A stretch of 64,000 bases of DNA, from NCBI GenBank assembly GCA_033064195.1, contig JARBJD010000029.1:360286-424285 (forward strand), given 5' to 3'. This document shows positions 34,301-44,822 of the stretch, one piece after another. The translations under genes were made by a program, and so were the position numbers. The notes beneath the pieces were generated by a model. That model did no database searches, was not told the DNA's origin, and saw nothing but the letters and a program-made list of their open reading frames with translations. How positions within the stretch are numbered: the first letter of the stretch is position 1; every line of letters starts with the position of its first letter. The DNA is from Blattamonas nauphoetae (Eukaryota; Preaxostyla; Oxymonadida).

Positions 34301-37300
34301 TGGAGCAGCTTCAACGGTTGCTTGAGTGATCGCTGGAGGAGACGTGCCCGTGTTTCTCGAAGCATCCCACTCAGCGTTGAACGCATCCAGATCAAAAGCA
34401 TCACCTGATTGAACGTTATCCTTCCAAGGGCGATGAGGAGTCGGTTTCGATGTGATGAGTGGAGAGGCCGAAGGCGGAGTGTCGGTTGGTGGGGGAGTGA
34501 TGGGCTTGTCATCTGGGAATGACACGTCGGACTCGTCGCGGAGAGCTAAAGCGATCATGGCGAGTTCGTCTGGTGAGAGTGTTGAGTTTTGGAGTTCGAT
34601 GGGGAGTGATGGAAGGAGAGGAGGTTGTGAGATGGGTGGTGATTGAGGTTTTGCGAGGGGTGACGTGACAGTCGTGTTGTGAGAGGGCTTGAGTTCGAGA
34701 ATGGTCGGTGGGAGAAGATTGAAGGATGACGACTGACTGGGTGGATTGTTGGATGATTCGAAGATGTTGTTTTCATCAACTTCACCCATCACAACTGTGT
34801 CTGGCGTTGTCTGTGAGTCGTTGAATGAAGAATCGGTCTGTCGTTGAGTGGTTGGAGACCACATCGGCGTGACATTGACACTGACGTCGTTCTTTGCGTG
34901 GGAGAGTTTGTGTTGTCGGAGGGTGTTGTAACTGGAGATGATGTCCGGATGGATTGGCTGGCGAATGGTTGGAGGGTGAGGTGGAGAATGGGGTGATTCT
35001 GAGTTTGGTGAGTCGTCTTGTGTGTCGCTTTGAGAAGCTGTTCGAACTCGTTGGTCGGGCCGTGGATCTGATTGATCATCATCTTTGTTTTCTTTCTTTT
35101 CGCGAATAAATTCCTTCAAATCCAGAAAGAAAGGGAATGAAGCGAACGAGGAGTTCTTCACTCTCGCATCCCTATCCCAATCATAACTGAAGCGCATCAG
35201 AGCGAGTGTGAGAAGAGGAGGGACGGACGACAGAACAGAATATCGATGAGCATCCACTTTCGACGAGCATTCCGAGCAGAAATACTGGTTCTCCCCGATC
35301 AGCTCCTCTCCGCCCATCATCGACGACAGGCACGCTTCCAGCGTCGACCTCTCTCCAACCACGTCGGACGAAGAGGAAAGAAGGGGAACAGACAGGTCTC
35401 GGAATGCTTCTGCGTTTTCGGACTCGCTCCCACACTCAGAACACTTCACGCGGTTCGACTGCCATCCCCCAAACGTCGAGTCCACCAATTTCGACAAGCC
35501 CGTTCCTTTCAGTTTCACTTCCAGCGCTTCCAGAAGAAGATGGTTCAGTTCCAGAATGTCTTGCTGGCTTCCTGCGTCGCGAGTCGTCCACCCAAACGAT
35601 TCTGTCAGACCTGTCGTCGTCGTCGCTTCATTCTGTGACGAAAGAAGCGTCGCGAACAATCGCTGAAGTTCAAACACAATCCGTCGATTCGTTGAGAACT
35701 GAACACGAGCTGTCCCACTCGCCTGAGGCGTCCCTTCTTCCAGTTCCGTCAACAGCGATTCCAACTCACGAGACAACTCACTCAGCGGCACACGAGGCAC
35801 AATCGGTGCTGGCCGAGTGCGGCGCGAGCTTCTGCTTCGCTTCTCCTTTCGCTGTTGTCGTTTCAGACGCCGTTCCGATCGAGCAACATCAACCTCGATC
35901 CGCCTCCCACACTCCTCCTGCGAGCTCACAACAAGATCAACAAGCGACACTCCCTTCTTCTTCTCCAGCCACTCCCGCCCAAGTCCAATCGAGTTCCCAC
36001 TCGCTCGAAGCGCCACACGGCATCGCTCACGACGGAAGCCACTCATCTTCATCAGCTCATTCACTGCCTCCTCGTCTTCCTTCTCAAACTCAAACTTCGT
36101 GAACGACACAACCTGCCCTTCCGACTCTCCTCTCTTCTCTCCTTTCTCCTTCCCACTCCTCCCGATTCTTCGTCCTCTTCCCATCCCCACTCCATCCCCA
36201 TCTCGATCACGATCCCCATCCTTATCTGTCAGGAACGACAGCGAGACTCCAGGCGGATCGTCCCTCGGCAGCGACGCGTGTCCCTCCATCGCCCGCACTC
36301 GCTTCACTCGATCCGACACTTCCTCTGCTTCCAACTTGTTCCAATGAAGAAACGGCGTCGAAGGAGGAAAACCAAAAGTCATCGGCAACGCTTCCTGCGG
36401 CACCTTTCCCGCAAATCGAGGAGATGACTCGTCAGCCGATGGCCCACTCGACATCGTCGTCGGCGGTGTCGTCAGAATCGACGGCGCGGGAGGCAGCTCT
36501 TCTGCGGAGTCGCGAGTCGTTCGCATCCCAACATCCAACAAAGGCTCAGACATGCTCGTTGACTTCGAAATCTCAGTCCCCAACGCATTCTGACCCATTT
36601 CGGGCGAACTCTGCGAGAACACGTTTGGCAATACGGCGAACTCGGGTTTCAGTCGTCCAACTTCAGCGTTCCCCATTCTCGCTTCTTCCGAAACTGCTGG
36701 AACCACAAACTGCACCGTCCGTTCACTGAACACTTTTGGCCCAGTTCCTCCACCACTCCATCCTTCCTCGTCTTTCCCCAGCGTTGGGAGCACATCATTT
36801 GTGGAATGGCTTCCAATCCCAGAAATCTCGTTGCTCACGCTCACATCAACCCCTTTTCCCATTCCACTCTCATTTTCATTTCCATCGCTCCATCCATCTT
36901 CACCGCAGTCCCCAAACTTCATCTTTGTCAGATCAGAACGCGACATCGACAGAATGTCCAGTGTTCGCATGTAATTCATCGACGGCGAATCCTCCAAGTC
37001 AACTGACCTCGATCGGCTCACTTTTGGTGACAAACGCAGCCCTTCTGTCCGCTCTGGCGACAACAGTTCCCGCTTCGACACAAACGACGGTATTTGTGCC
37101 GGGATGAATGATTCTTCAGATTCCATTACCTTCCAGACACGCCCACTACCCTTTCTTTCCTTGTGATTCGTCCCAACAAGCGGTTTCATGCCTGTTTTAG
37201 GCGGAGGTTGATTGAGTCCAGAGTCGATGGTGGACAAACTTGGTCTCAAATAGGATAATTCAAACTGTGGAGACGACAGCATATTCGAAGGCGAGTAATG

Positions 37301-38108
37301 GTAAGCTTGTGTTGGGGTGGAAGTACACGTTGATGGGGTTGAGACGATCGGCGTTTCGACGAGGTTCAACGCGTGTCCCGAAGACCTATCAGACATTGTG
37401 TCCGATGCTGTTGGTTCGAGACCATTTTTCCTTCTTTTGGGCTTTTTCCCAATTTCTCTCCTCGGGGGAGTGACGTTCGAATCATCTGACTGGACGCTTG
37501 CATGCAAGTCCAGAATTGACTCTTCTGCACCGGCTTGATCATCATCCTCCAGGGTAGGAGGAGAGAGTGGTTTAAGGGGCTTGCTGAGAAAATCCACCAC
37601 TTCTGTATCGTCGTTTAAGGCGAGAATTCTTGGCGATGAATCAGATCCACTGCGGTCCAATATAGTATCATCTGAGGAGAATGAATCTTCCGGGAGATGT
37701 GCATGATGTGAATTGAGATTGAGGGTTGCTTCTATTTGGGTCATAAGTTGTTCGATTCTCGAAGAATCTATGTCTGTGGGATGAGTTGTGTCTACAGAAT
37801 TGGTCTGTTGAAATGTACAAGAAACTAAAATACAAACAAGTGAGAGGTCCTCTTGCGAGAGGGAGAGAATTGATGATCGTAGCTCCGGAATCATGAAGTA
37901 GAGTTGGATTAAGCTATTGAGGTAGCATGTGGCTCCTCTAGAAATAGTAACAGAAGAATTACGGAAAAAAGAGATACTGATTGTGGAGACCAACAAAATT
38001 TGTTTGTTTTGGAGATGAATTAGGGCATATAAGTGATGAATTTGTCAGAGGATCGAGGATGGGATTCATCGTTAATCCTGTGCGATTGGACTGCAAATCT
38101 CGATCCAT
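30721..38108 (-). CDS. large ubiquitin carboxyl-terminal hydrolase with embedded UBA-like region
   Basis: Exons 38108-37978, 37937-37838, 37804-31214 and 31104-30721 give 2401 residues; introns are 40, 33 and 109 nt. The 40-nt intron splits the Cys box, and splicing restores [15 protein letters not shown] (Cys48). A long Ser-rich acidic insert follows, then a UBA-like three-helix stretch (EEAVNELMKMSGF...ALRASGN). The peptidase fold resumes at ELQRLFATLLSS and SFGW, with two CxxC pairs (CSEC and CSEC) that suggest a zinc-binding fingers region. The His box GGHYHVLI gives His1280, and YDFNDTKV follows. The C-terminal ~900 residues probably contain ubiquitin-like folds. The arrangement is close to USP47/USP7-type enzymes. 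The 33-nt intron is stopless and in frame, so its removal is inferred from the gtttgt...caacag ends. Confidence 0.85.
35175..37078 (-). repeat. source segment of the inverted USP duplication
   Basis: This 1.9-kb part of the USP gene (Ser-rich insert, UBA-like region, front half of the peptidase palm) reappears in the opposite orientation at about 44862-46767 with very few differences. On the protein level I count roughly 20 substitutions over ~630 residues. Confidence 0.85.
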
Positions 38109-38591
38109 TCGTTCTGTATCCGATATAGATGGATCTTAAGTTGAAGTACGATCGTGGAAAAGGCTCACGTGAAAGGCTGTGAGGAGAGAAAAAAAGTCTG
38201 GTTTGATCGATAGAGGCGACTGAATGAGTCGAGAAAGATGAAAGGGTGACTCTTTTGATGATTGGTGTCGATTTTTGTCCCCATTGTGTTGTGGAGTACA
38301 CTCATCTGGAATTCTGGTCTCTCTTTTTCACTTCTGTTCATTCTCGCTTTTCAGGCTGAACTGATGAAATTGCTGGATATTCTTTGTTTGTGGCTATCGT
38401 CCAGGTTATGATGGATGTCTTTCTTGCTTTCTTTCAGATTCGAAATCACCGTTCTTCGTTCGAAAATCGATTTCTTCTGCAATCCCTCCTCTCCTCTTGA
38501 CTCAATTTGGAGATTGGTCGAACTGTGCTTCATTGGACTTAGTTTCTGATTTATCTACATCAACTGATTTTGTTGTCAGTGTTGTTCTTGC
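38109..38591. other. divergent intergenic region, no gene seen
   Basis: It lies between the USP start (38108, -) and the hypothetical gene (38592, +). Minus-strand frames here have in-frame stops before the USP start and no splice join that I could support. An acceptor-like ttgttgtcag at 38570-38579 precedes the + gene. Confidence 0.4.
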
Positions 38592-39059
38592 ATGGAATCG
38601 CACTTTTTCGAACCAGAAATCGTCGACTCGCTCTTTCTCCAAAGCAAAGACCTGATCGTCTCCACATTCAACAAAATCGGGTATCCATCACCTCCTCCTG
38701 CTGTTCGCACCACTGTTGCTCGCCTTTCTCTCTGCCCTCATCACAGAATCGCCAATAGTTCTCTCTGGGCTCTTTACTGGGTCGTCGAACGAGATCCATT
38801 ATCTCTCACCAATCTCCCCTCATCCATCTTCCCGTCATCTTCCCCATATCAACAATATTCTGGTCTCTCATTCCTGGCTGCTCTGGCAAAGAAACTCCGA
38901 ACAGTTCTCTCAGAAATTCAAGCAATCCTCTCAACTGATCCTTCACAACCAACAAAAAAACAGAGCGACGCAAGTTTTATTGGCGAGCTGATGAAAAAAC
39001 AAGCAAGCGAAAATGATTCATCCCACATTGTGTCCAATTCCGGTCTTTGTCACATGTGA
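38592..39059 (+). CDS. hypothetical protein, 155 residues
   Basis: The protein starts MESHFFEPEIVDSLF and is helix-rich, with an ordered centre (SLWALYWVVERDPL) and a Lys/Ser-rich end. No known family. An acceptor-like ttgtcag lies 12 bases before the ATG, so an upstream exon is possible; an alternative donor at ATCGG/gtatcc could shorten the first exon. Its 3' end overlaps the convergent SPRY gene by about 40 bp, which is unusual even in a compact genome and may mean that one of the two ends is wrong. Confidence 0.45.
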   Translation: MESHFFEPEIVDSLFLQSKDLIVSTFNKIGYPSPPPAVRTTVARLSLCPHHRIANSSLWALYWVVERDPLSLTNLPSSIFPSSSPYQQYSGLSFLAALAKKLRTVLSEIQAILSTDPSQPTKKQSDASFIGELMKKQASENDSSHIVSNSGLCHM

Positions 39060-40057
39060 TCGTGTCTCCTCTCCAAAAAACGTGATGTTAATCGGAATAT
39101 CTTTGTTATAGATATCGATCGCGAAGACGAAAGGAACAGGAATGTTGATAAAGTGGTGTGTCTGTTGAACCCCGTCGATGAAGAAGTGGAGTGTCCTCTT
39201 CTCCACATCGACCTCTGCAGACCATTCCTGACCAACTCGAGGTTTCGGGTTCTGAGCAAGCTTCTTCTCAGCCGAATAAATCCCCCCGTCGTTGTTATAC
39301 ATCATCGCCGCTCTTGAAGACTTAAATGTCGCGCTGTTGATGTATTGTTGATGTACCGCAGCGTCACACACACCTATCTCTGAAAGAAGAAAGACGATGA
39401 ATGAATAACTGACAAACTGACGTAAATTGATTCAGTTTTGATTGACAATCGATGGATCCCATTCGAGATAAAACTTGTGAAGCAACCAACCCAACCGTCA
39501 ACGTTGAGTCGAGTGACAGTGGACCCATTCACACTGCAGTGTGTCGGATTGAAGGTAATGATGATTTCGGATGTGACAAAGAAGTTGTCTGTTATGGCTA
39601 CTTCAGTCTTTGTCTGTTGGATAGTCTGTTTCAGCTCTGCACCCTCACATTCGTTCTCTTCCAGCTTTGTTTGCTTTTCAGCGATGACACGGAGAAGAGA
39701 AGATATAAGTTGATTGCTTTGCTCATCTTGTTTTGGTGATTGGATGTGGTCTGCGAGGAGAGTGAGAGTGTGGACCGACAGTAAAGAGTCCACTTGGTTT
39801 CTTGGACGAACAGATGAATCGTTTGACCGTTCCAACACAGACTCGATTGTTTGTTGATTCTGAAGATAAATGAGATGAGGAAATAAAGAGTGAAAGAGCA
39901 CCGAAGATGAGAAAAACAACACACAAACCAAATCATCTTTGTCAAAGGTTTTTGAGATATTCTGACAATGTTCAGAAATGAAAGAGATGTCAATAGAAGG
40001 AAATTAGAAGAGTGAAGGAATGAAAAACCCCCACACCTGGTGATGTTCTGCAGACAT
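39018..40057 (-). CDS. SPRY/B30.2-like protein C with coiled-coil N-terminus
   Basis: Exons 40057-40037 (7 codons), 39859-39418 and 39379-39018 give 274 residues; introns are 177 and 38 nt. The N-terminal half has a coiled coil (LLRVIAEKQTKLEENE...ELKQTIQQTKTEV). From about residue 95 a SPRY-like fold is recognisable: ITFNPTHCSVNGSTVTRLN, then YNNDGGIYS, then VDVEKRTLHFFIDGVQQ, and the closing strand FINIPVPFVFAIDIY. The last motif recurs in gene A as NIPVPFRFAVY. The very short first exon resembles the 14-codon first exon of gene A. SPRY domains mediate protein recognition; the target is unknown. Confidence 0.75.
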
Positions 40058-40499
40058 TTCTGATGAATTCGATCCAACCACAACAGATTGTTATGAACAA
40101 CAGAGAATAGTTCATTTGTTTTCCCTTTCTCCGATGATGAAAGAGAAGAAAAGGGAGGAGAGATGTATTTTTCATGTGTGAATGCGCATGTGATTGTGCA
40201 AAACAATCAGAATTGATGAACAATTGTCTGGACAATTTCGTAGTGGTTCTGATCAGACTGATTCCCTTTCAATCTTTGTTTTGGTGAAGATCAATCCGCC
40301 TTTTTCATTGTCACTTCACACTAATTTATTATTTGAGTGTGTCAGAATCAAGAAATGCTCGTGAAATGAGAGTTAATGCGTCAGTACAAGATTGGGTACA
40401 TCCAGTCTGACAACGCTTCGAGAGTTAAGAGAAATCAAATCACAACAACATAACGACCATCCAAACCACAATTCTGGTGGCTGAGATTTGTGACGGAGC
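40058..40499. other. intergenic, no gene seen
   Basis: It lies between the start of the SPRY gene (-) and the end of the next gene (-). Low-complexity A/T-rich sequence; no supported frame. Confidence 0.5.
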
Positions 40500-41531
40500 T
40501 CACACACGGTGCAAAGGAGCGACATTACACCCAATCTTGATGCTCATAGCACGGGGTTGGATCGAATTGAGACCCTGCGTCCTACCACGATGCTTCACAG
40601 GAACCATCATCTGCTCCATCTCGTCCAGAAGTCCCTCCGACGAGAGCCTTGCTAACATCTCTTTCCATCGAAAGAAGCTGAACTTGTGGTCTTTTGTCGC
40701 TTGAGTCACTGTTTGACAAAGTTTGTAGAACAGCTTGTCGTTCATGTAGACAGTCACACGCTGTGAAAGAAGACTTGTGACGATGTGGGCAACAGGCAGC
40801 GACAAAACAAAATCTGAAGTTTCGTTGCGAAAGACACTGAGGTACACGAGAGTGTGTAGAAGGGATGAGAACGTCTTCAGTTCTCCAGTTTCGTCTGTCA
40901 GGATTCTCCACTGCGACAGAACACGCTTTAAATATGGTCCAGCTGGTCTGATAATCATGTTGAACAAAGTCAATCCAATGACTCGGTTGGAGAATCGCTT
41001 GAAAACTTTGAAGATCGCTGTGTGAAGCTGCTCGTGTCCAACAATCGGAAGAGAACGAAGCATGTTTGATTGAAAAAACGCTTGCGTGGGATTGTATCGC
41101 AGGATGTGTTGTGTGATTGCCGAAGTTGCTCGATGAATCAGTGTGTGAAACAGAGTCAGTGCAGCAACGATAACAGACTCATATTTTGACGATATCAGCA
41201 CTTTGAAGGCGGTGATGAATCCTTCGTAAGGGTGGGATGTTGGGACCAGTTTTGTCATCACATCATCCACGCTCAGGTTGAACTTGTCGTTTGGTCGCAG
41301 AAACATTATAAATCCCACTGCTTTTTGTTCAAGATAGGGATCAAGAATTAGGTCATCTTTAATCACTTTTCCAAGTGATTTGAAGATCTTAGAGAGATTC
41401 ACCAGCTTCGGACGAGTGGTGACGTCAAAAGTCGCGAAGTCTTGGTATTCTGCTTCAGTCAGTGGTGAAGGTGCGATAATAGTCGATTGTGCGGGGGAAG
41501 AGATTCGTGAGCGAGTCACTCTAGTTGTCAT
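40500..41531 (-). CDS. helical repeat family protein, member 1 (343 residues)
   Basis: A single-exon frame from MTTRVTRSR. After a Ser/Thr-rich start the protein is almost entirely amphipathic helices, including AALTLFHTLIHRATSAITQHIL and FNMIIRPAGPYLKRVL, consistent with an armadillo/HEAT-like solenoid. The end ...ARLSSEGLLDEMEQ corresponds to the E-G-x-x-D-E/A-x-E motif in the other two members in this window (43659-44699 and 58860-60020). From memory, proteins of this type are greatly expanded in Blattamonas with no assigned function; that recollection was not checked. Confidence 0.7.
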   Translation of the reverse strand: MTTRVTRSRISSPAQSTIIAPSPLTEAEYQDFATFDVTTRPKLVNLSKIFKSLGKVIKDDLILDPYLEQKAVGFIMFLRPNDKFNLSVDDVMTKLVPTSHPYEGFITAFKVLISSKYESVIVAALTLFHTLIHRATSAITQHILRYNPTQAFFQSNMLRSLPIVGHEQLHTAIFKVFKRFSNRVIGLTLFNMIIRPAGPYLKRVLSQWRILTDETGELKTFSSLLHTLVYLSVFRNETSDFVLSLPVAHIVTSLLSQRVTVYMNDKLFYKLCQTVTQATKDHKFSFFRWKEMLARLSSEGLLDEMEQMMVPVKHRGRTQGLNSIQPRAMSIKIGCNVAPLHRV

Positions 41532-42280
41532 TCCTCAGATGAAGAAGATCAAACCACAATCATGATGGTCAAAATTAAATTTGGACTAATACTCATGATC
41601 AGGAAGAAAAGACCATCGAAACGGTTTCTAAGTCCGATTGAGATGGACAGTGCTAAGATTCGTAAGTTCAGCTCTGTAATACGAGAGATGGAAGGGTCAC
41701 ACGAACCCGACAAAACAGTTCATATGATCTCATCTTCGACGTTTGCAGTATGGACGGGAGAAGAATAAATAGAGTCGGAAAAGCCACTAAAAACCTCGCC
41801 CTCAACTCATATAATGGACAAAACGGCAGTTCTTATCGGCCTTTCGAGTTCTTCAATATAAGACGTCCAGTATATATTGACAATAATCCAGACAAGATAT
41901 CATTAACTGGACACAGAAGAAGACTGGACTGGGAGACTAGAGTGAAAAATTGGCCGGACAGGAAAAGCGAAGGAAACCTCAAGGGAGAGAGACGATTGTG
42001 GTATAAATCAATGCCATTGTCAGGGAAAAGATCAGCATTAAACTGGGTTGGCTTCCTTTTTGGGACAACAATATGGCTCATAAGGAAGATTCGATGTCTT
42101 GAACGAGCTCAAATGGTCAGATCTAAAAGGTCAGGATCTTGCGTTGTTTTGTCGTCTCCGTTCAAGCCTATGCACAGTATGATTATATTATAAACCCGAT
42201 TTCACGACAATACATGTGGTAAGATGCACATTTCTGATCACGGAGTTGTTCCCAAATTTATTTTCTTCATTCATTTCTCA
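41532..42280. other. 750-bp region without a supported gene
   Basis: It contains a 147-codon + frame (41750-42193) rich in Arg, Trp and Asn with no recognisable domain and no splice context. It may be chance. The first in-frame ATG of the downstream hydrolase frame (42224) also lies here. Confidence 0.35.
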
Positions 42281-43463
42281 ATGGAATCGCATGTTATTTC
42301 TGGCCAGATTGATCCAAGAGATGTTCCTGTCAAATCTACAAATCCATTAGTCCGACGATCTCTCAAGCTCGGAGCCGAAGCACGCCTCGCCGATCTTCAG
42401 CAGTCTCACCTTCATTTGCATGGTTTCTACACCACATCGGAGGAAAACTTCGCCTTATATTATGAGAGTATACCATCTTTTTCTTCAATCAATTCATCTT
42501 TTTTCCCTAGCGTATGGAACAGGTCCAACAAAAATTCTTCTCGTTCCTGGATGGGGTGGACACATGGACGATTACCGTCACCTTTTGATCTCTCTTCTCG
42601 ACAACGATGATTTTGAGATCTGTATTTTTGACCATCGTGGGATCGGATTCAGTGAGTCATCAGCTCGCTTTTTCTCGATCCAACTCTTTGCGACTGACGC
42701 CCTGGGTCTCCTCGACCATCTCGGCTGGGATCGAGTGTGTTTGTACGGAGAATCGATGGGTGGGATGGTGGCCCTGCAGATGTACGAGAACGAGCCTCAG
42801 CGATTCGAATCGGCTGTGTTCGCAGCAACGACGCGTGGACCATACTTCCCCACGCCAGCAGCCGCTGTGACAATGCTGCAATCAGCACCTGCCAAAAACA
42901 GGACAGAACAGCTTCTTCTGACACGACCGATTCTCTTCTCAAAGGCGTATCTCGAATCGCAAATTAATGATGAGGGAATGACGGGGAAAGAATTCCTCGA
43001 TCAATCACTCTGCTATCTTCCTTTTTCAGATGGGGAGATGAGGACCACAACTGTTATAGGACAGAGTGTGGCCTGCCTCCAACATCTGATACCAATCTTC
43101 CCTCTTCAAGCAGCCAAAGCAATCTCGCCGCATGTTATGGTCATCCATGGCACTGCAGACACAGTTTGACCTTTTTCGAATGTTTTCTTCCCTAAATTGA
43201 GTAATTCATCACCATTTTGTTCCTTACCACCATTCCTCCTTCACAACATTTCTCTCCATTCCTCTCATCAGATGATCACCTATCGACATGGAAAACGACT
43301 TGCTCGAACTCTTAATTGCCCTCTTGTCACGCTTGAGGGCGTCGGTCATTCCGTGCATTTGTTTGTCCTCACCTCCTTTCTCATTCATTTATCCTCCTTC
43401 AGAGAACGGACCGCCGAAGTATCTGCTATTCTGACTGATTTCTTTTCCCCCGATGGCTCTTGA
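42281..43463 (+). CDS. alpha/beta-hydrolase fold protein
   Basis: Exons 42281-42467, 42511-43163, 43272-43360 and 43403-43463 give 329 residues. After the first join the protein reads YGTGPTKILLVPGWGGHMDD, with an oxyanion-type G-W-G-G turn. The nucleophile elbow GESMGG gives Ser144, HGTAD gives Asp279 and GVGHS gives His306, a complete Ser-Asp-His triad in the expected order. FDHRGIGFSE is the usual strand-4 motif. The substrate cannot be told; esterases and haloperoxidase-like enzymes share this pattern. An in-frame ATG at 42224 would add 19 residues with a hydrophobic FIFFIHF stretch. All four exons preserve frame, and introns are 43, 108 and 42 nt. Confidence 0.85.
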
Positions 43464-43658
43464 GCCGCGACTCAAGCACCATTCACCTAGCAACTTATTT
43501 ATTATACAAATTCTCCTCACTCGCGTTCTGTTATTGAAAATCATCACCTCTTTCTGAAAACAGGAGTTATTCTTTCGAGATAACAATCATTATTTCAAAT
43601 GATGACGGGTTTCATTGATCAATCCCCCATTTTTACAGCGTAAATTCATATTCATCTC

Positions 43659-44699
43659 ATGAGCAACAACCTCCTCCCTACCAGAAGCAGTTCCCAATCA
43701 CAATTTTTCAGTTCGTCGCGATTCGCTCCCTCATCGTCTGAGAATCTCTCATTCGAACAAACTTCTGAAGATTACACGTCATGTATAGATTCCATCAAGA
43801 TGAATCCTTCGAAAGTGCCGGAATTTCTGCCCTATCTCAATACTCTTGTCCAAAATCTCTGCTCTGCAATCCCTCGGCGCTTTAAGCCGTTTAAAGTCTT
43901 GACGACTCTAGTCCCACCAACTCAAACCCAAACCAAAAGTTTCACTGACAGCATCCTCACTCTTGTTTCGGTCAACGATCTCACACTCTGTAAGTCGGCA
44001 GTGAATCTCGCAACAGAAACGATCAAAGGGATTGACACTGAACTCTGTTGCGAAATAGCTGAGAGTTCATTTCTCCAGGACTTGTTTACCGTTCTGCAGC
44101 CACTTCAGATTCAGTCCGATGAATCCTCTCTCCACGGCAATCTTCTGGAATTGATCACTATACTCCTCTCAAGTCTCTCATCGTTTGGATTGCAGACGCT
44201 GGAAGATTCACGCACTACATCGAAAACCATTCATTTTCAAAAAGTTATTTCGCAACTTGTTGAGGTTTTTAAACCTTATGTTCACAAGTTCTGCCTCCTC
44301 CAAAATTGCATCGATTCAACACCAACGGAACGCTGGCTGCTCGCTCTCATAACATTAATGAACCGGATTTACCCATATCAGTCATATTTTAGCCATTCAA
44401 TCGCTTCTATTCCTATCCCTATCACAATCACCACGCTGTTCATTTCTTCAACCAATGAAGAAACACTTGGCTTTTTTGTCTTCGACATGCTGATGTGTCT
44501 CTATGAATGGAAGAACTTGGCTCCTTCCCTGCAGAATATGGGACAAGCTTCCCTCAGAAGACTGATCTCGGAAGGCTTCGAGGATGCAGTTGAAGCTCGC
44601 CAACAGAACGATCAATCCCAATGGAGAGGACGAAACATTGTCAAATACTGCTCGGTTTTGCTGGTCATTCTTCGAGGGAATGTTCTGTCGAGATTTTAA
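43659..44699 (+). CDS. helical repeat family protein, member 2 (346 residues)
   Basis: A single exon starting MSNNLLPTRSSSQSQF. A Ser/Gln/Pro-rich start is followed by helices throughout. The end has RRLISEGFEDAVEARQQND...GRNIVKYCSVLL, the most typical version of the family tail in the window (compare 40500-41531 and 58860-60020). No enzyme motif. It lies just upstream of the duplicated USP segment at 44.86 kb, so the duplication landed in the space after this gene. Confidence 0.75.
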   Translation: MSNNLLPTRSSSQSQFFSSSRFAPSSSENLSFEQTSEDYTSCIDSIKMNPSKVPEFLPYLNTLVQNLCSAIPRRFKPFKVLTTLVPPTQTQTKSFTDSILTLVSVNDLTLCKSAVNLATETIKGIDTELCCEIAESSFLQDLFTVLQPLQIQSDESSLHGNLLELITILLSSLSSFGLQTLEDSRTTSKTIHFQKVISQLVEVFKPYVHKFCLLQNCIDSTPTERWLLALITLMNRIYPYQSYFSHSIASIPIPITITTLFISSTNEETLGFFVFDMLMCLYEWKNLAPSLQNMGQASLRRLISEGFEDAVEARQQNDQSQWRGRNIVKYCSVLLVILRGNVLSRF

Positions 44700-44822
44700 G
44701 ACAAATAGCAACCTTGTCGAGATTCTGTTTCTCCGAAACAGTCCCAATCTGAAAATACCAATCTCAAAGATTAAGTAGCTGAATCAAAAGTTCACAGAAG
44801 TGTCTGGAGAGTGATTAAATCA

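Noticed and set aside
35404-36427. Long plus-strand Ser/Pro/Arg-rich frames opposite the large USP gene (mirrored at 45.5-46.5 kb)
   Set aside because: They are antisense shadows; they appear in both copies only because the underlying USP segment is duplicated.
41750-42193. 147-codon plus-strand frame
   Set aside because: No domain, unusual composition and no splice context; also open on the opposite strand over part of it.
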